Part shown: in pieces, positions 25,461-34,245 of the stretch
How positions within the stretch are numbered: the first letter of the stretch is position 1
Layout of the letters: every line of letters begins with the position of its first letter
Source: Aeromonas taiwanensis
GTDB taxonomy: Bacteria > Pseudomonadota > Gammaproteobacteria > Enterobacterales > Aeromonadaceae
Reading direction: 5' to 3'
Assembly: GCF_000820165.1 (NCBI RefSeq)
Contig: NZ_CDDD01000101.1
Coordinates: 204,320 to 268,319 of the forward strand
DNA: 64,000 bases
Made by a program: the position numbers and the translations under genes
The notes under the pieces: generated by a model
The model's input: the letters and a program-made list of their open reading frames with translations, nothing else
Told to the model about the DNA's origin: nothing
Databases searched by the model: none

Positions 25461-26045
25461 ATGAAACTGAAGCACGCATGGATCGCCGGCGCACTCGCCC
25501 TCTGCACTCATCCCTTGTTACAGGCCGCCGAGGTGGCCACCCATGTCGCGGTCACGCCGGGTCAGGCCAGCCTGGCGGAGGAGCTGAAGGCCGAGGCCAC
25601 CGTCACCGCCATCGATCTGGCCACCCGCAAGGTCAGCCTGAAGAATGCCGAAGGCCGGACCTTCGATCTCGTCGCCGACGAGAAGGTGAGCAACCTGCAG
25701 CGCCTCAAGGTCGGGGACGTGGTGGCCTTGCGATACCTGCAATTGCTGGATCTGACGCTGCTCAAGGGCACCGCCGGGGTGAGAAAACGGGTGGTGGAAA
25801 CGGAGGAGAGCAAGGCCGCCCCGGGGGAGCAACCCGCGATCGGCGCCGGCATGCAGACGACTATCTATGCGGACGTCATCGACGTCGACAAGGAGCAGCA
25901 GACCATCAGGGTCAAGGGAGTGGACAAGACCCTCACCCTCAAGGTGAAGGATCCCGCCCAGCTCGCCCTGATCGCCAAGGGGGATCAGATCAAGGCCGTG
26001 CAGACCACGGCCATCGCCATCGGCATAGCCCCGAAACAGCCCTGA
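25461..26045 (+). CDS. Periplasmic protein of unknown function with two similar halves
   Basis: A 194-residue protein with a signal peptide (MKLKHAWIAGALALCTHPLLQA). The mature part appears to contain two related beta-barrel units: VTAIDLATRKVSLKNAEGRTFDL ... LQRLKVGDVVAL (residues about 46-90) and VIDVDKEQQTIRVKGVDKTLTL ... LALIAKGDQIKAV (about 137-182), a pattern like OB-fold DUF5666-type repeats. No catalytic residues stand out. It is divergent from the YqhD gene (203-base gap) and has its own upstream sequence; function not recognised. Confidence 0.78.
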   Translation: MKLKHAWIAGALALCTHPLLQAAEVATHVAVTPGQASLAEELKAEATVTAIDLATRKVSLKNAEGRTFDLVADEKVSNLQRLKVGDVVALRYLQLLDLTLLKGTAGVRKRVVETEESKAAPGEQPAIGAGMQTTIYADVIDVDKEQQTIRVKGVDKTLTLKVKDPAQLALIAKGDQIKAVQTTAIAIGIAPKQP

Positions 26046-26144
26046 TCCCCGCTCTGGGCAGGGAGGATCAAGACCCTCCCTGCTTTCATCCGGCCCGGTC
26101 CCCCCGGGATCTCGACACCCTGGCAGGACGCTCTTTCATTCCCG

Positions 26145-26573
26145 TCACGCCTGCACGAGCGACGACTTGCCAGTGAGGCGATCCATGGCCGCCTCGAGCA
26201 TGGCATCGCGCTGCTCGATGAGTCCCCGGGTCTGACTCTCCCGCTCCTCATCCGGGAGTGTCTTGTCGTCGGCCAGGCGCTTGATCTGGCTCTCGAGATC
26301 GTCAAATTTTTTGCGATCGAAGCCCAGGGCCTTGTCCACCATCTGCTGCACCCGCGCATCCTTGACGCCACCGGTCAGGGCCGTACTCTTGCCATTCCTG
26401 GCCAGGTGCTCGTAGGTGAGTGCCTGCTGCGCCTTGCCGGTCAGCGCCTGGCTGGAGAGGCTGACCTGCTGGGACCAGCCGCTCTGCTTGTCGTCGCTGT
26501 CGCCGAGGGTGGCCAGGGCACGGCTCTGGGACGCGCTCTGGGCGAGCTGCTGACCATAGGGTTTGATATCCAT
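26145..26573 (-). CDS. Hypothetical protein, 142 residues, soluble and helical
   Basis: No signal peptide, no membrane segment and no family I recognise. The N-terminal half is Gln/Ser/Ala-rich (QQLAQSASQSRALATLG, WSQQVSLSSQALTGKAQQAL); the C-terminal half is charged and predicted helical, with VQQMVDKALGFDRKKFDDLESQIKRLADDKTLPDEERESQTRGLIEQRDAMLEAAMDRL having a coiled-coil look. It starts MDIKPYGQQ, a pattern reminiscent of small flagellar/hook-associated or substrate-type proteins, but that is only an impression. Start ATG 26573 has GGAG 5 bases upstream. Confidence 0.72.
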   Translation of the reverse strand: MDIKPYGQQLAQSASQSRALATLGDSDDKQSGWSQQVSLSSQALTGKAQQALTYEHLARNGKSTALTGGVKDARVQQMVDKALGFDRKKFDDLESQIKRLADDKTLPDEERESQTRGLIEQRDAMLEAAMDRLTGKSSLVQA

Positions 26574-26713
26574 GAAGACTCCATGCTGACTGCCGGTCGC
26601 ACCGGCCTTTGGGGCACTTCGCCCCGCCATGGCCTGGGGGCAGCAAATTGCGGGCCAACATGAGTACCTTGCGCCAGACAACCCGGAGTCACGCCCCCCC
26701 GGCCTCGCCGCCA

Positions 26714-26747
26714 TAAAAAAAGAGAGGCGCCGAAGGGCGCCTCTCTT
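26714..26747 (-). terminator. Terminator of the ydfG-type gene
   Basis: AGAGAGGCGCC and GGCGCCTCTCT pair around a short loop (26721-26746), with seven A residues at 26714-26720 that become a U-run on the minus strand, 26 bases past the dehydrogenase stop. Confidence 0.88.
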
Positions 26748-26772
26748 GGGTGGGTGAGCCACCAGGCCGGCC

Positions 26773-27519
26773 TCAGCGGCGGCTGATGTGCAGCGGGCCG
26801 AAGGTCTGGGCCACCGGCATGATCTCGATGCTGTTGATGTTGACGTGAGCAGGCAGCTCGCTGATCCAGCGCACGGTATTGGCGATGTCCTCCGGCTGGA
26901 TGGCCTGCACCCCCTGGTAGACGGTGGCCGCCTTGGCATCATCCCCGTGGAAGCGCACGTTGGAGAACTCGGTACCGCCGCACAGGCCGGGCTCCACGTT
27001 GGTGACGCGCACTGCGGTGCCCGCCAGATCGGCCCGCAGATTCAGGCTGAACTGCTTCACGAAGGCCTTGGTGGCACCGTAGACGTTGCCACCCGGATAG
27101 GGGTAGGTGCCGGCGATGGAGCCGATGTTGATGACGTGGCCGCGGTTGCGCGCCACCATGCCCGGCAGCAGCAGCCGGGTGATCAGGGTGAGGCCGCTGA
27201 CGTTGGTGGCGATCATCTGCTCCCAGTCCTCGAGATCTGCTTTATGGGCAGGCTCCAGCCCCAGGGCGAGACCTGCGTTGTTGACCAGCAGATCCACCTC
27301 GCGCCAGGCGGCCGGCAGCCCCTCGATGGCAGCGCGGGTGGCGGCCTTGTCCTGCACGTCGAACACCAGGGGCAGGAAGCTCTCCCCCAGCTCGTCGGCC
27401 AGGACGGCCAGACGCTCGGCGCGGCGACCCGTGCCGATCACCCGATGGCCGGCGCTCACCAGCAGACGGCTGATGGCCTCACCAAAGCCGGACGAGGCGC
27501 CCGTTACCATTGCAATCAT
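26773..27519 (-). CDS. ydfG: YdfG-type NADP-dependent 3-hydroxy acid dehydrogenase (SDR)
   Basis: A 248-residue short-chain dehydrogenase, same length as E. coli YdfG. Seen: cofactor motif MIAMVTGASSGFGEAISR (TGxxxGxG), NADP-favouring GTGRRAERL, DVQDKAA, NNAGLALGLEPAHKADLEDW, catalytic Ser in INIGSIAGTYPYPGGNVYG and YGATKAF giving the YxxxK pair, and the YdfG-typical VEPGLCGGTEFSNVRFHGD. It oxidises L-allo-threonine, serine and 3-hydroxypropionate-type acids. Start ATG 27519 has GGAGG 5 bases upstream. Single gene with its own terminator. Confidence 0.93.
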   Translation of the reverse strand: MIAMVTGASSGFGEAISRLLVSAGHRVIGTGRRAERLAVLADELGESFLPLVFDVQDKAATRAAIEGLPAAWREVDLLVNNAGLALGLEPAHKADLEDWEQMIATNVSGLTLITRLLLPGMVARNRGHVINIGSIAGTYPYPGGNVYGATKAFVKQFSLNLRADLAGTAVRVTNVEPGLCGGTEFSNVRFHGDDAKAATVYQGVQAIQPEDIANTVRWISELPAHVNINSIEIMPVAQTFGPLHISRR

Positions 27520-27561
27520 GTGAACCTCCATTGTTGTTTGTCTTCTTTTAAAATCAGCACG

Positions 27562-27798
27562 TTATCTGTCGCGTTTCACCAGCTTTCGCCATGCAAAGGC
27601 CACCAGGTGCAGCAGGAAGAGGCCCGAGCCACCCAGCGCAAACAGCAGACCGGTCAGGGCGTTGACCGAGGTGTCGGCACCGCACCACCACCACACCAGC
27701 CAGCCGACTGCACCGATGAGAAAGGTCTGGCCAGCGCAGACCGGACAGCGCCCCAACTTGGCCCGGATGGCCGTGGCCAGGCAATCCTCGCAACTCAT
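27562..27798 (-). CDS. Small membrane protein with N-terminal cysteine pairs (DUF3624-like)
   Basis: A 78-residue protein beginning MSCEDCLATAIRAKLGRCPVC, i.e. two CxxC pairs as in a small zinc ribbon, followed by two hydrophobic segments (FLIGAVGWLVWWWCG and LTGLLFALGGSGLFLLHLVAFAW) and a basic tail. It resembles DUF3624 proteins of Vibrionaceae/Aeromonadaceae; function unknown. Its ATG overlaps the stop of the GNAT gene upstream by 4 bases, so the two are probably co-translated. Confidence 0.8.
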   Translation of the reverse strand: MSCEDCLATAIRAKLGRCPVCAGQTFLIGAVGWLVWWWCGADTSVNALTGLLFALGGSGLFLLHLVAFAWRKLVKRDR

Positions 27799-28268
27799 GA
27801 TGGCTCCTGCCGCTCATCCCCCAGCGCCAGCACCAGGCGGTGCGCATGCTGGCCGGGCCCGTAATAATCGGGCAGCCGCAGCCTTGGGCGAAACCCCAGC
27901 CCGTGGTAGAGAGCCTGAGCCTCGGCGTTGGCGTCGGCGACTTCGAGGCGGATGGCCCCCCAGCCGGCCTCCCGCCCCTCCCGGATCACCTGCTCCAGCA
28001 GGCGGCGGGCCCAGCCCTGGCGGCGCACCGTCCAGCGGATGGCCAGGGTCTGGATGACGAGGCGATCCCAGCCCCTGTGCTCCAGCACGCTGAGGTAGCC
28101 CATCAGCTGGGCCTTGTCGTCCTGCAGGATCAGGGTGCGCCCTTTGGCCTGGCTGAGCAGATAGTGCCAACGGCTGCGACCGAAGGCGACCTCGGGGGGA
28201 AAGCAGTAGCGTTCCAGCTTCACGATGGCGCCCAGATCGTCGGTTCGGGCGGCGCGGACGGTCAACAC
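27795..28268 (-). CDS. GNAT family N-acetyltransferase (RimI-like)
   Basis: A 157-residue single GNAT domain. The acetyl-CoA-binding motif A reads VIQTLAIRWTVRRQGWARRLLEQVI (QxxGxG/A variant Q-G-W-A), followed by motif B IRLEVADANAEAQALYHGLGF. The N-terminus LTVRAARTDDLGAIVKLERYCF and YLSVLEHRGWDRL are typical. RimI acetylates ribosomal protein S18, but many paralogs act elsewhere. It is divergent from a RimK-like ATP-grasp gene 187 bases away, a pairing that suggests a shared pathway of peptide modification; this is inference. Confidence 0.87.
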   Translation of the reverse strand: MLTVRAARTDDLGAIVKLERYCFPPEVAFGRSRWHYLLSQAKGRTLILQDDKAQLMGYLSVLEHRGWDRLVIQTLAIRWTVRRQGWARRLLEQVIREGREAGWGAIRLEVADANAEAQALYHGLGFRPRLRLPDYYGPGQHAHRLVLALGDERQEPS

Positions 28269-28454
28269 GGGGAGTCCTTGTTCGGTTATTTATCCTCAGC
28301 ACCAGAAATGCGACTTGTATCACAAGTTACCAAGGCAGAATATTAGGCACTGTAACCTCTTGTTTCCCCTCGCGCCATTGTCGTGCTTGTCGGTGCATCG
28401 AAGCCCACTGGGGATACTGCCGTTTCCGGCAGTCTGATCCGTGGAGCCCAAAAT

Positions 28455-29897
28455 ATGAGTACCTATGTCATCGTCGAGGAGCCGGGCGACTGGCCCTGCC
28501 CTGCCGACTACCTGCTGACCGCCCGCACCTACCTGCAGCACGGCCTGCCAACCACGGGCGGCCGTCCGCGCATCATCAACCTCTGCCGCAGTCTGGAGCA
28601 CCTGAGCGCGGGCTACTACTGCTCCCTGCTGGCCCAGGCCCGTGGCCACCACTGCCTGCCGGGGTTGCAGGCCATCGGCCGGCTGCAACCCCAGCAGCCC
28701 CCCGCCAAGCTGTGGCGCAAGCTGCAGGGCTGGCTGAGCCAGCAGAGCGAGGACAGGATCCGGGTACGCGCCATCTTCGGCCAGTGCGAGCAGAGCGAGC
28801 TGGCGGGGCTCGCCCGCTACTACTACGGCCTGAGCCAGCTGCCGCTGCAGGAGCTGACCCTCAAGCGCGGTCGCCACGGCTGGTCGGTGCGCCAGCAGGA
28901 GAGCCTGTCACCGCTGGCGCTGAGCCAGAGCGAGCAGGCGTTGATGGTGCAGCACGCCCAGGCCCTGGTGGGTGTGGGCGACGAGGAGCAGGCGGCACCG
29001 CGCTACCAGCTCGCCATCCTGGTGGATCAGGGGGACGGCCGCGCCAGCAGCGACGCCCTCGCCCTCGAGCGCTTCATCGAGGCCGCCGCCGCCCAGGGGA
29101 TCCGGGCCGAGATCCTGGCCCCCTCCGCCATCGAGCGGCTGCCGGAGTTCGACACCCTGTGGCTGCGCGCCGAGACCGCGGTCGGCCACTATACCTTCGA
29201 GTTCGCCCGCCGTGCCGAGCAGCTCAAGATGCCGGTGATCGACAGCTCCCGGGCCATCCTGGCCTGCAGCAACAAGCTCTACCTCTACGAGCTGATGGTG
29301 CGCAGCGACGTGCCCATGCCCCCCACCATGGTGGTGACCCGGCGCGGCCGCCAGCACGTGGACGAGCTGGTGCAGCGTCTCGGTCTGCCGCTGATGGTCA
29401 AGGTGCCCGACGGCGCCCAGGGGCGGGATCTCGCCATGGCAAGCGACGAGACCCAGCTCGCCCGCCTGCTGGACGAGGGGCTGGCGCGCTCCGCCCTGCT
29501 GCTGGTGCAGAGCCGGATCCCCGCCGAGTTCGACTGGCGCATCGGCTTTCTCGACGGCTCCCCCCTGTTCGCCTGCCGCCGCTACCGACCCGAGCCCGGC
29601 AACCGCATCCGCCGCCGCAAGCACCCTCTCGACATGAGCCGGATAGAGGCGCTGCCCCTCACCGAAGTGCCGGAGCGGGTGCTGCAGACCGCCCGCCGCG
29701 CCGTCCACCAGCTCGGCAACGGCCTGTTCGGGGTGGATCTGCGCCAGCAGGGGCAGGGCTGCGTGCTGCTGGAGATCATCGACAACCCCTGGATCCGGGG
29801 GGATGTGGAGGACAGGGAGGCGAAGGATCTCTACGATCGCCTCGCCCGGGCCTTCCGCCAGCGGCTGGAGAACCGGGGCCAGAGCGCGATCGCCTGA
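28455..29897 (+). CDS. RimK-like ATP-grasp ligase with RLAN-type N-terminal domain
   Basis: A 480-residue cytosolic protein. The N-terminal part (residues about 1-160; VIVEEPGDWP, LTARTYLQHGLP, RIINLCRSLEHLSAGYYCSLLAQARGH) matches the RimK-like ATP-grasp N-terminal (RLAN) domain. The C-terminal half is a RimK-type ATP-grasp domain: CSNKLYLYELMVRSDVPMPPTMV, LPLMVKVPDGAQGRDLAMA with the ATP-binding Lys and glycine loop, ESRIPAEFDWRIGFLDG-like QSRIPAEFDWRIGFLDG, and GVDLRQQ ... LLEIIDNPWI with metal-binding Glu/Asn. Such enzymes join an amino acid or peptide to a carboxylate; the substrate is unknown. Start ATG 28455 with GGAG 9 bases upstream. Confidence 0.9.
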   Translation: MSTYVIVEEPGDWPCPADYLLTARTYLQHGLPTTGGRPRIINLCRSLEHLSAGYYCSLLAQARGHHCLPGLQAIGRLQPQQPPAKLWRKLQGWLSQQSEDRIRVRAIFGQCEQSELAGLARYYYGLSQLPLQELTLKRGRHGWSVRQQESLSPLALSQSEQALMVQHAQALVGVGDEEQAAPRYQLAILVDQGDGRASSDALALERFIEAAAAQGIRAEILAPSAIERLPEFDTLWLRAETAVGHYTFEFARRAEQLKMPVIDSSRAILACSNKLYLYELMVRSDVPMPPTMVVTRRGRQHVDELVQRLGLPLMVKVPDGAQGRDLAMASDETQLARLLDEGLARSALLLVQSRIPAEFDWRIGFLDGSPLFACRRYRPEPGNRIRRRKHPLDMSRIEALPLTEVPERVLQTARRAVHQLGNGLFGVDLRQQGQGCVLLEIIDNPWIRGDVEDREAKDLYDRLARAFRQRLENRGQSAIA

Positions 29898-29903
29898 ACT
29901 TGC

Positions 29904-29931
29904 AAAAAGGGCCCCGCAAGGGACCCTTTTG
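29904..29931 (+). terminator. Terminator after the RimK-like gene
   Basis: AAAAGGG and CCCTTTT pair with a G/C inner stem and one mismatch around a short loop, 7 bases after the stop. Imperfect stem, TTTT run on the plus strand; it may also work on the converging amylase gene. Confidence 0.65.
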
Positions 29932-29957
29932 TCATTGCGCGGGTAACGGCCGCAGCG

Positions 29958-31574
29958 TCATTGCAGCAACAGGAAGCGGCCGGTGAGCGGGGGCAGCGTC
30001 ACCGTCAGGCTGCTGCCGCCGATGGCCAGGCGCTCGCCGCTCTGCAGATCCACCAGGGCGCTGCCGCTGCGCAGCTTGCCCGCCGGCAGGGCATAGCTCT
30101 GGGGCGTGCTGGAGACGTTGAGCAGGTAGACTATCTGCTCGCCCGCCGTCTGCTTGATGTCGCCGTAGACGCTGCCCTCCGCCACCAGCTTGACCCGCTC
30201 CCCCTGATAGAGGGCGGGATGCTTGGCGCGCAGGGCCAGCAGATCGCCGAGCCACTGCTTCAGCTCGCTCTGCTCAGTGTTCGGCACGAAGCCGGTCACG
30301 CCAGGCACCTTGCCGTCGCTGCGGGCCACGTGATCGTCACAGAGCCCCTGGGCCGCACAATCGCCCCCCACCTGCTTGGCAAAGCCCGGTACCTCGTCGC
30401 CGAACTCCTCGCCATAGTAGAGGGTGATGGGGCCGGAGCGGGCCGCCAGGAAGCTGAAGGCCGCCTTGTGGCGCTGCCAGTAGTCCTCCGGGTTGAAGTT
30501 GCCGCGCTCCAGCAGATCGCCGAAACGCACCAGATCGTGGTTGCCCAGCATCAGGTTCGGCATGGCGTGGTCCGGGTAGTTCTCCACCTTGTTCCAGCTG
30601 GCGTCGAGCACGCCGGCCCCTTGCCCGCCCTTGCCAGACTCCTCCACCGCCAGCGCCTGCACCAGGCCGTAGCGCAGCGGGAAGTCGAACGCCGAGGAGA
30701 GCGCCGGGTTATCGCTGCTGCCATAGGCCTGGGCCCGGATCTCGTCGGCCCCCTTCCACACCTCCCCCACCAGGTAGCCCAGGGTACCCCACTGCTGGCC
30801 GGCGGCCTTGCGCGCCGCGCTCGCCCGCTCCACCTCGCTGCGGATGGCGCGCCACTCAATGAGGCCGAGCTGATAGGCCTGGTCGAGGCGCCAGCCATCG
30901 ATACCGTACTGCTCGACCCAGTGACGGGCCACCTCCTTGAAGTAAGCGAGGCTCTCGGGCTGGCCGTAGTCCACCAGCTGACCGGGATAACCGGCCCCGC
31001 CACTCTTGAGGGCGGGCAGGCGCCCCTCGGGGGAGGGCTTGCTCACCCCCACCTTGCCCACGTGGCCGAACACCCCGTCGAGGAAGACATAGAGGCCGCG
31101 CTGGTGGGCCGCGTCCACCAGTTTCTTGAGCAGGGCGTTGCTGCCGAAATTGGGGTCCACGTTGAAGAAGTCGCAGGCGAAGTAGCCGGTGGCGTCCAGC
31201 CTGTCGTCCCCGCCCTGACCGGCGCAGGAGTCGAACACCGGGGTCAGCCAGATGGCGTTGACGTTGAGGCTCTTGATGTGGTCGAGGCTGTCGATGATCC
31301 CCTGCAGATCGCCGTTGTGGCGGGAGGGGCCGTAGCTGACGCCGTAGTTGGCGCTGCCGTCGCCGTCGACGAAGGACTCCACCATCACCTGGTAGGTGCG
31401 CAGGTTGCAGGCCGGCTGATCATCGCCGTAGCAGGCGCGGGCCGCAGCCGGGGGGGCAGGATTGACCACCGGCGGCGCGGTCTCGGTGCTGGCACCACCG
31501 CCTCCGCTGCCGCAAGCCGTCAGTAACAGGGCGGCCCCGATCAGGCCGCCACGACGCAACGTTCCTTGTTTCAT
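29958..31574 (-). CDS. Lipoprotein GH13 alpha-amylase family enzyme
   Basis: A 538-residue glycoside hydrolase with a lipoprotein signal (MKQGTLRRGGLIGAALLLTAC, lipid Cys at 21) and a Gly/Ser/Pro linker. The catalytic barrel shows region I FLDGVFGHVG (His kept, Asn replaced by Gly compared with the usual NH), region II GIDGWRLDQA with the nucleophile Asp, region III YLVGEVW with the acid/base Glu, and region IV MLGNHDLVRF with the third Asp. A C-terminal beta domain (VYLLNVSSTPQSYALP) follows. Substrate (starch or maltodextrin) is inferred. Upstream at 31661-31670 a GAAAACGTTA element resembles a LacI-type half operator. Confidence 0.9.
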   Translation of the reverse strand: MKQGTLRRGGLIGAALLLTACGSGGGGASTETAPPVVNPAPPAAARACYGDDQPACNLRTYQVMVESFVDGDGSANYGVSYGPSRHNGDLQGIIDSLDHIKSLNVNAIWLTPVFDSCAGQGGDDRLDATGYFACDFFNVDPNFGSNALLKKLVDAAHQRGLYVFLDGVFGHVGKVGVSKPSPEGRLPALKSGGAGYPGQLVDYGQPESLAYFKEVARHWVEQYGIDGWRLDQAYQLGLIEWRAIRSEVERASAARKAAGQQWGTLGYLVGEVWKGADEIRAQAYGSSDNPALSSAFDFPLRYGLVQALAVEESGKGGQGAGVLDASWNKVENYPDHAMPNLMLGNHDLVRFGDLLERGNFNPEDYWQRHKAAFSFLAARSGPITLYYGEEFGDEVPGFAKQVGGDCAAQGLCDDHVARSDGKVPGVTGFVPNTEQSELKQWLGDLLALRAKHPALYQGERVKLVAEGSVYGDIKQTAGEQIVYLLNVSSTPQSYALPAGKLRSGSALVDLQSGERLAIGGSSLTVTLPPLTGRFLLLQ

Positions 31575-31698
31575 TGTTATGTTCCCGCTGTGGTGTTGCG
31601 GGCGCGAAAGGCGCCCCACTGGGGTCATGATAACGGTGAGACCAGAGCGGGTCTGTGACTGAAAACGTTACCTGACTCAACGGGTTAGCACGTCGTTT

Positions 31699-31971
31699 TC
31701 AACGGCCTTGGCGATCGTTGAAGACCTCACGCTCGTCGATGGGAGTGATGAGGTGGTAAACCTCCTGGGCCGACAGGGTGCAGCCAGAGGGCCACTCCAG
31801 CTGGTGACGGCGGTTGATGAATACCCGGGCACAGCGCCGCTCCGAATCCAGCGCCGCGAACAGCTGCTGGGTCCGCCAGGGGGTCAGGTCCAGCGCCCCC
31901 GTGGTGCCGTCGGACAGCACCACGAACAGGCACCATCCCCGCAGATATTCCACATCGATAAAGACCGGCAT
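31699..31971 (-). CDS. DUF2442-type small protein
   Basis: A 90-residue soluble protein with the DUF2442 pattern: FIDVEYLRGWCLFVVLSDGTTGALDLTPW, then RVFINRRHQLEWPSGCTLSAQEVYHLI. DUF2442 proteins often neighbour toxin-like or enzyme genes, function unknown. Start ATG 31971 has GGAG 8 bases upstream; in-frame starts further up (ATG 32004, GTG 32013) add non-conserved residues. It lies 256 bases from the divergent phosphoglycerol-transferase gene. Confidence 0.8.
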   Translation of the reverse strand: MPVFIDVEYLRGWCLFVVLSDGTTGALDLTPWRTQQLFAALDSERRCARVFINRRHQLEWPSGCTLSAQEVYHLITPIDEREVFNDRQGR

Positions 31972-32227
31972 CCCTTCGGCTCCGATTGAGAAATTCGGCG
32001 CCATTATAGGCACAGCCGTTGCCTCGCTGTGCTGGCAGGATCACAGTTTTCCCAGCGTTTTATGCTCTCTTCAAACCCTGCTTCCGGTCACAAAAAATCA
32101 TAAAACGTGCCAACTTCTCCATATATCCCCATTCCCATGCAACCTTTGCTCAGCCCCACGGTCATATTCCCGCACCATAACAACAATGTGCCCGGGGAAT
32201 GGGCGCAAACAGGTTTGCAGGAACAAT

Positions 32228-34192
32228 ATGACCACCATCAGACAATGGCTGGGACCGGTTTGGCCCATCGCCGTCTTTTCATTGATCGCGCTCATCTCCC
32301 TGACCGTCAGCCGCCTTGGCCTCGGGCTCTGGCAACTGGAACGGGTGGATGCCGTCTCTGGCTGGCAGGAGATGCTGCTGCAAGGCATTCGCGTCGACGT
32401 CGCCACCCTCTGCTGGGTCTGGGGCGTGCCCGCCGTCTTGACCCAGTTGCTGGCCGGGCCCCACACGCCGGGGCGGCTCTGGATGCAGCTTATCCGGGTC
32501 TGGCTCACCCTGGGGCTCTGGCTGATGCTCTTTCTCGAGATCTCCACCCCCGCCTTCGTCACCGAGTATGGGGTGCGCCCCAACCGCCTCTATGTGGAGT
32601 ACCTCATCTATCCGAAGGAGGTGCTCTCCATGCTGTGGGCAGGTCGCAAGGGAGAGCTGCTGCTGGCCGTGATCTTCAGCGGCGCCGTGCTGGGCGGTGG
32701 CTGGTGGCTGAGTGGCCGCCTGGTACGCGACCTCAGCTTCCCCCGCTGGTACTGGCGCCCCGCCTTCGCCCTGCTGATCCTCGCCGTCGGCTTTCTCGGC
32801 GCCCGCTCCAGTCTCGGCCACCGCGCCCTGAACCCGGCCATGGTGGCCTTTGCCGACGATCCCCTGGTCAACGCCCTCACCGTCAACTCCGCCTACTCCC
32901 TCTTCTTTGCCATCAAGCAGATGGGGGCCGAGGAGGACGCCAGCCAGTTTTACGGCAAGATGGCTGACCATCAGGTGCTGGAGATAGTCCGCGAGGAGAG
33001 CGGTCGCCCGCTCGGTGATTTCACCTCCGCCGAGCTGCCGAGCCAGACCTTCAACACGGCCAGCTACCAGGGCAAGCCCAAAAACCTGGTGATCCTGCTG
33101 CAAGAGAGCCTGGGGGCCCAGTTCGTCGGCTCCCTCGGCGGCCTGCCGCTCACCCCCAACATCGATGCGCTCTCCCGGCAGGGCTGGGCCTTCGAGCAAC
33201 TCTACGCCACCGGTACCCGCTCGGTACGCGGCATCGAAGCGGTGCTCACCGGCTTCACGCCGACCCCGGCCCAGGCCGTGGTCAAGCTCGGCAAGAGCCA
33301 GACCAACTTCTTCACCATCGCCGACCTGCTCAAACGGCAAGGCTATGACACCAGCTTCATCTACGGCGGCGAGAGCCACTTCGACAACATGCGCAGCTTC
33401 TTCCTCGGCAACGGCTTCACCACCATCGTCGAGCAGAAGGACTTCAAGCACCCGGTGTTCGAAGGATCCTGGGGTGCCTCGGATGAAGATCTGATGGCCA
33501 AGGCCAACGACACCTTCGCGGCGCTGCACAAAGAGGGCAAACCCTTCTTCAGCCTGGTGTTCAGCTCCAGCAACCACGATCCCTTCGAATTCCCCGACAA
33601 CCGCATCGCCCTGTACGAGCAGCCCAAGCAGACCCGCAACAACGCCGCCAAGTACGCGGACTACGCCGTCGGCGAGTTCTTCAAGAAGGCCAGGGCATCG
33701 GCATACTGGAAGGACACCCTGTTCCTGGTCATCGCCGATCACGACAGTCGGGTCGGGGGGGCCAGCCTGGTACCCATCCCCCGCTTCCACATCCCGGGCA
33801 TCATCCTGGGGGACGGCATAGCGCCGAGAAAGGATCCTCGCATCGTCAGCCAGATCGACATGGCCCCGACCCTGCTCTCCCTGATGGGCATAAGTGCCGA
33901 CTATCCGATGCTGGGCAAGGATCTCACCCGCATGCCCGCCGACTGGCCGGGGCGCGCCATCATGCAATACGACAAGAACTTCGCCCTGATGCGCGGAAAG
34001 GATGTGGTGATCCTGCAGCCCGAGCGAGCGCCGGAAGGCTTCATCTACGAGGATGCGACAGAGACGCTCACCCCGGCACCACAACCGGGCACCATGAAGG
34101 ATGCCGCTCTGGGGCTGGTCCTGTGGGGCAGCCTGGCCTATCAGCAGGGGCTCTACCGGACGGCACAGGACAGCAGACTGGCTCTCAACTGA
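32228..34192 (+). CDS. LTA synthase family sulfatase / phosphoglycerol transferase
   Basis: A 654-residue inner-membrane protein with about five N-terminal helices (for example WPIAVFSLIALISLTVSRLGL, LWLMLFLEISTPAFVTEYGV, ELLLAVIFSGAVLGGGWWL) and a large periplasmic sulfatase-fold domain: NLVILLQESLGAQFVGSLGGL, the catalytic Thr in YATGTRSVRGIEAVLTGF, SFIYGGESHFDNMRSFFLGNGF, FSLVFSSSNHDPFEFP, FLVIADHDSRVGG with metal ligands Asp-His. Family members transfer phosphoglycerol or phosphoethanolamine to envelope glycans; the Gram-negative substrate is unknown here. Start ATG 32228 with AGGA 5 bases upstream. No operon partner. Confidence 0.9.
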   Translation: MTTIRQWLGPVWPIAVFSLIALISLTVSRLGLGLWQLERVDAVSGWQEMLLQGIRVDVATLCWVWGVPAVLTQLLAGPHTPGRLWMQLIRVWLTLGLWLMLFLEISTPAFVTEYGVRPNRLYVEYLIYPKEVLSMLWAGRKGELLLAVIFSGAVLGGGWWLSGRLVRDLSFPRWYWRPAFALLILAVGFLGARSSLGHRALNPAMVAFADDPLVNALTVNSAYSLFFAIKQMGAEEDASQFYGKMADHQVLEIVREESGRPLGDFTSAELPSQTFNTASYQGKPKNLVILLQESLGAQFVGSLGGLPLTPNIDALSRQGWAFEQLYATGTRSVRGIEAVLTGFTPTPAQAVVKLGKSQTNFFTIADLLKRQGYDTSFIYGGESHFDNMRSFFLGNGFTTIVEQKDFKHPVFEGSWGASDEDLMAKANDTFAALHKEGKPFFSLVFSSSNHDPFEFPDNRIALYEQPKQTRNNAAKYADYAVGEFFKKARASAYWKDTLFLVIADHDSRVGGASLVPIPRFHIPGIILGDGIAPRKDPRIVSQIDMAPTLLSLMGISADYPMLGKDLTRMPADWPGRAIMQYDKNFALMRGKDVVILQPERAPEGFIYEDATETLTPAPQPGTMKDAALGLVLWGSLAYQQGLYRTAQDSRLALN

Positions 34193-34203
34193 GGGTGCAC
34201 CCA

Positions 34204-34232
34204 CAAAAAAACCGCCCTCGGGCGGTTTTTTT
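34204..34232. terminator. Bidirectional terminator between the sulfatase and Lrp-type genes
   Basis: ACCGCCC and GGGCGGT pair around a 2-3 base loop with seven A residues on the left and seven T residues on the right, serving both converging genes. Confidence 0.92.
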
Positions 34233-34245
34233 CATTTCCCCTGGC

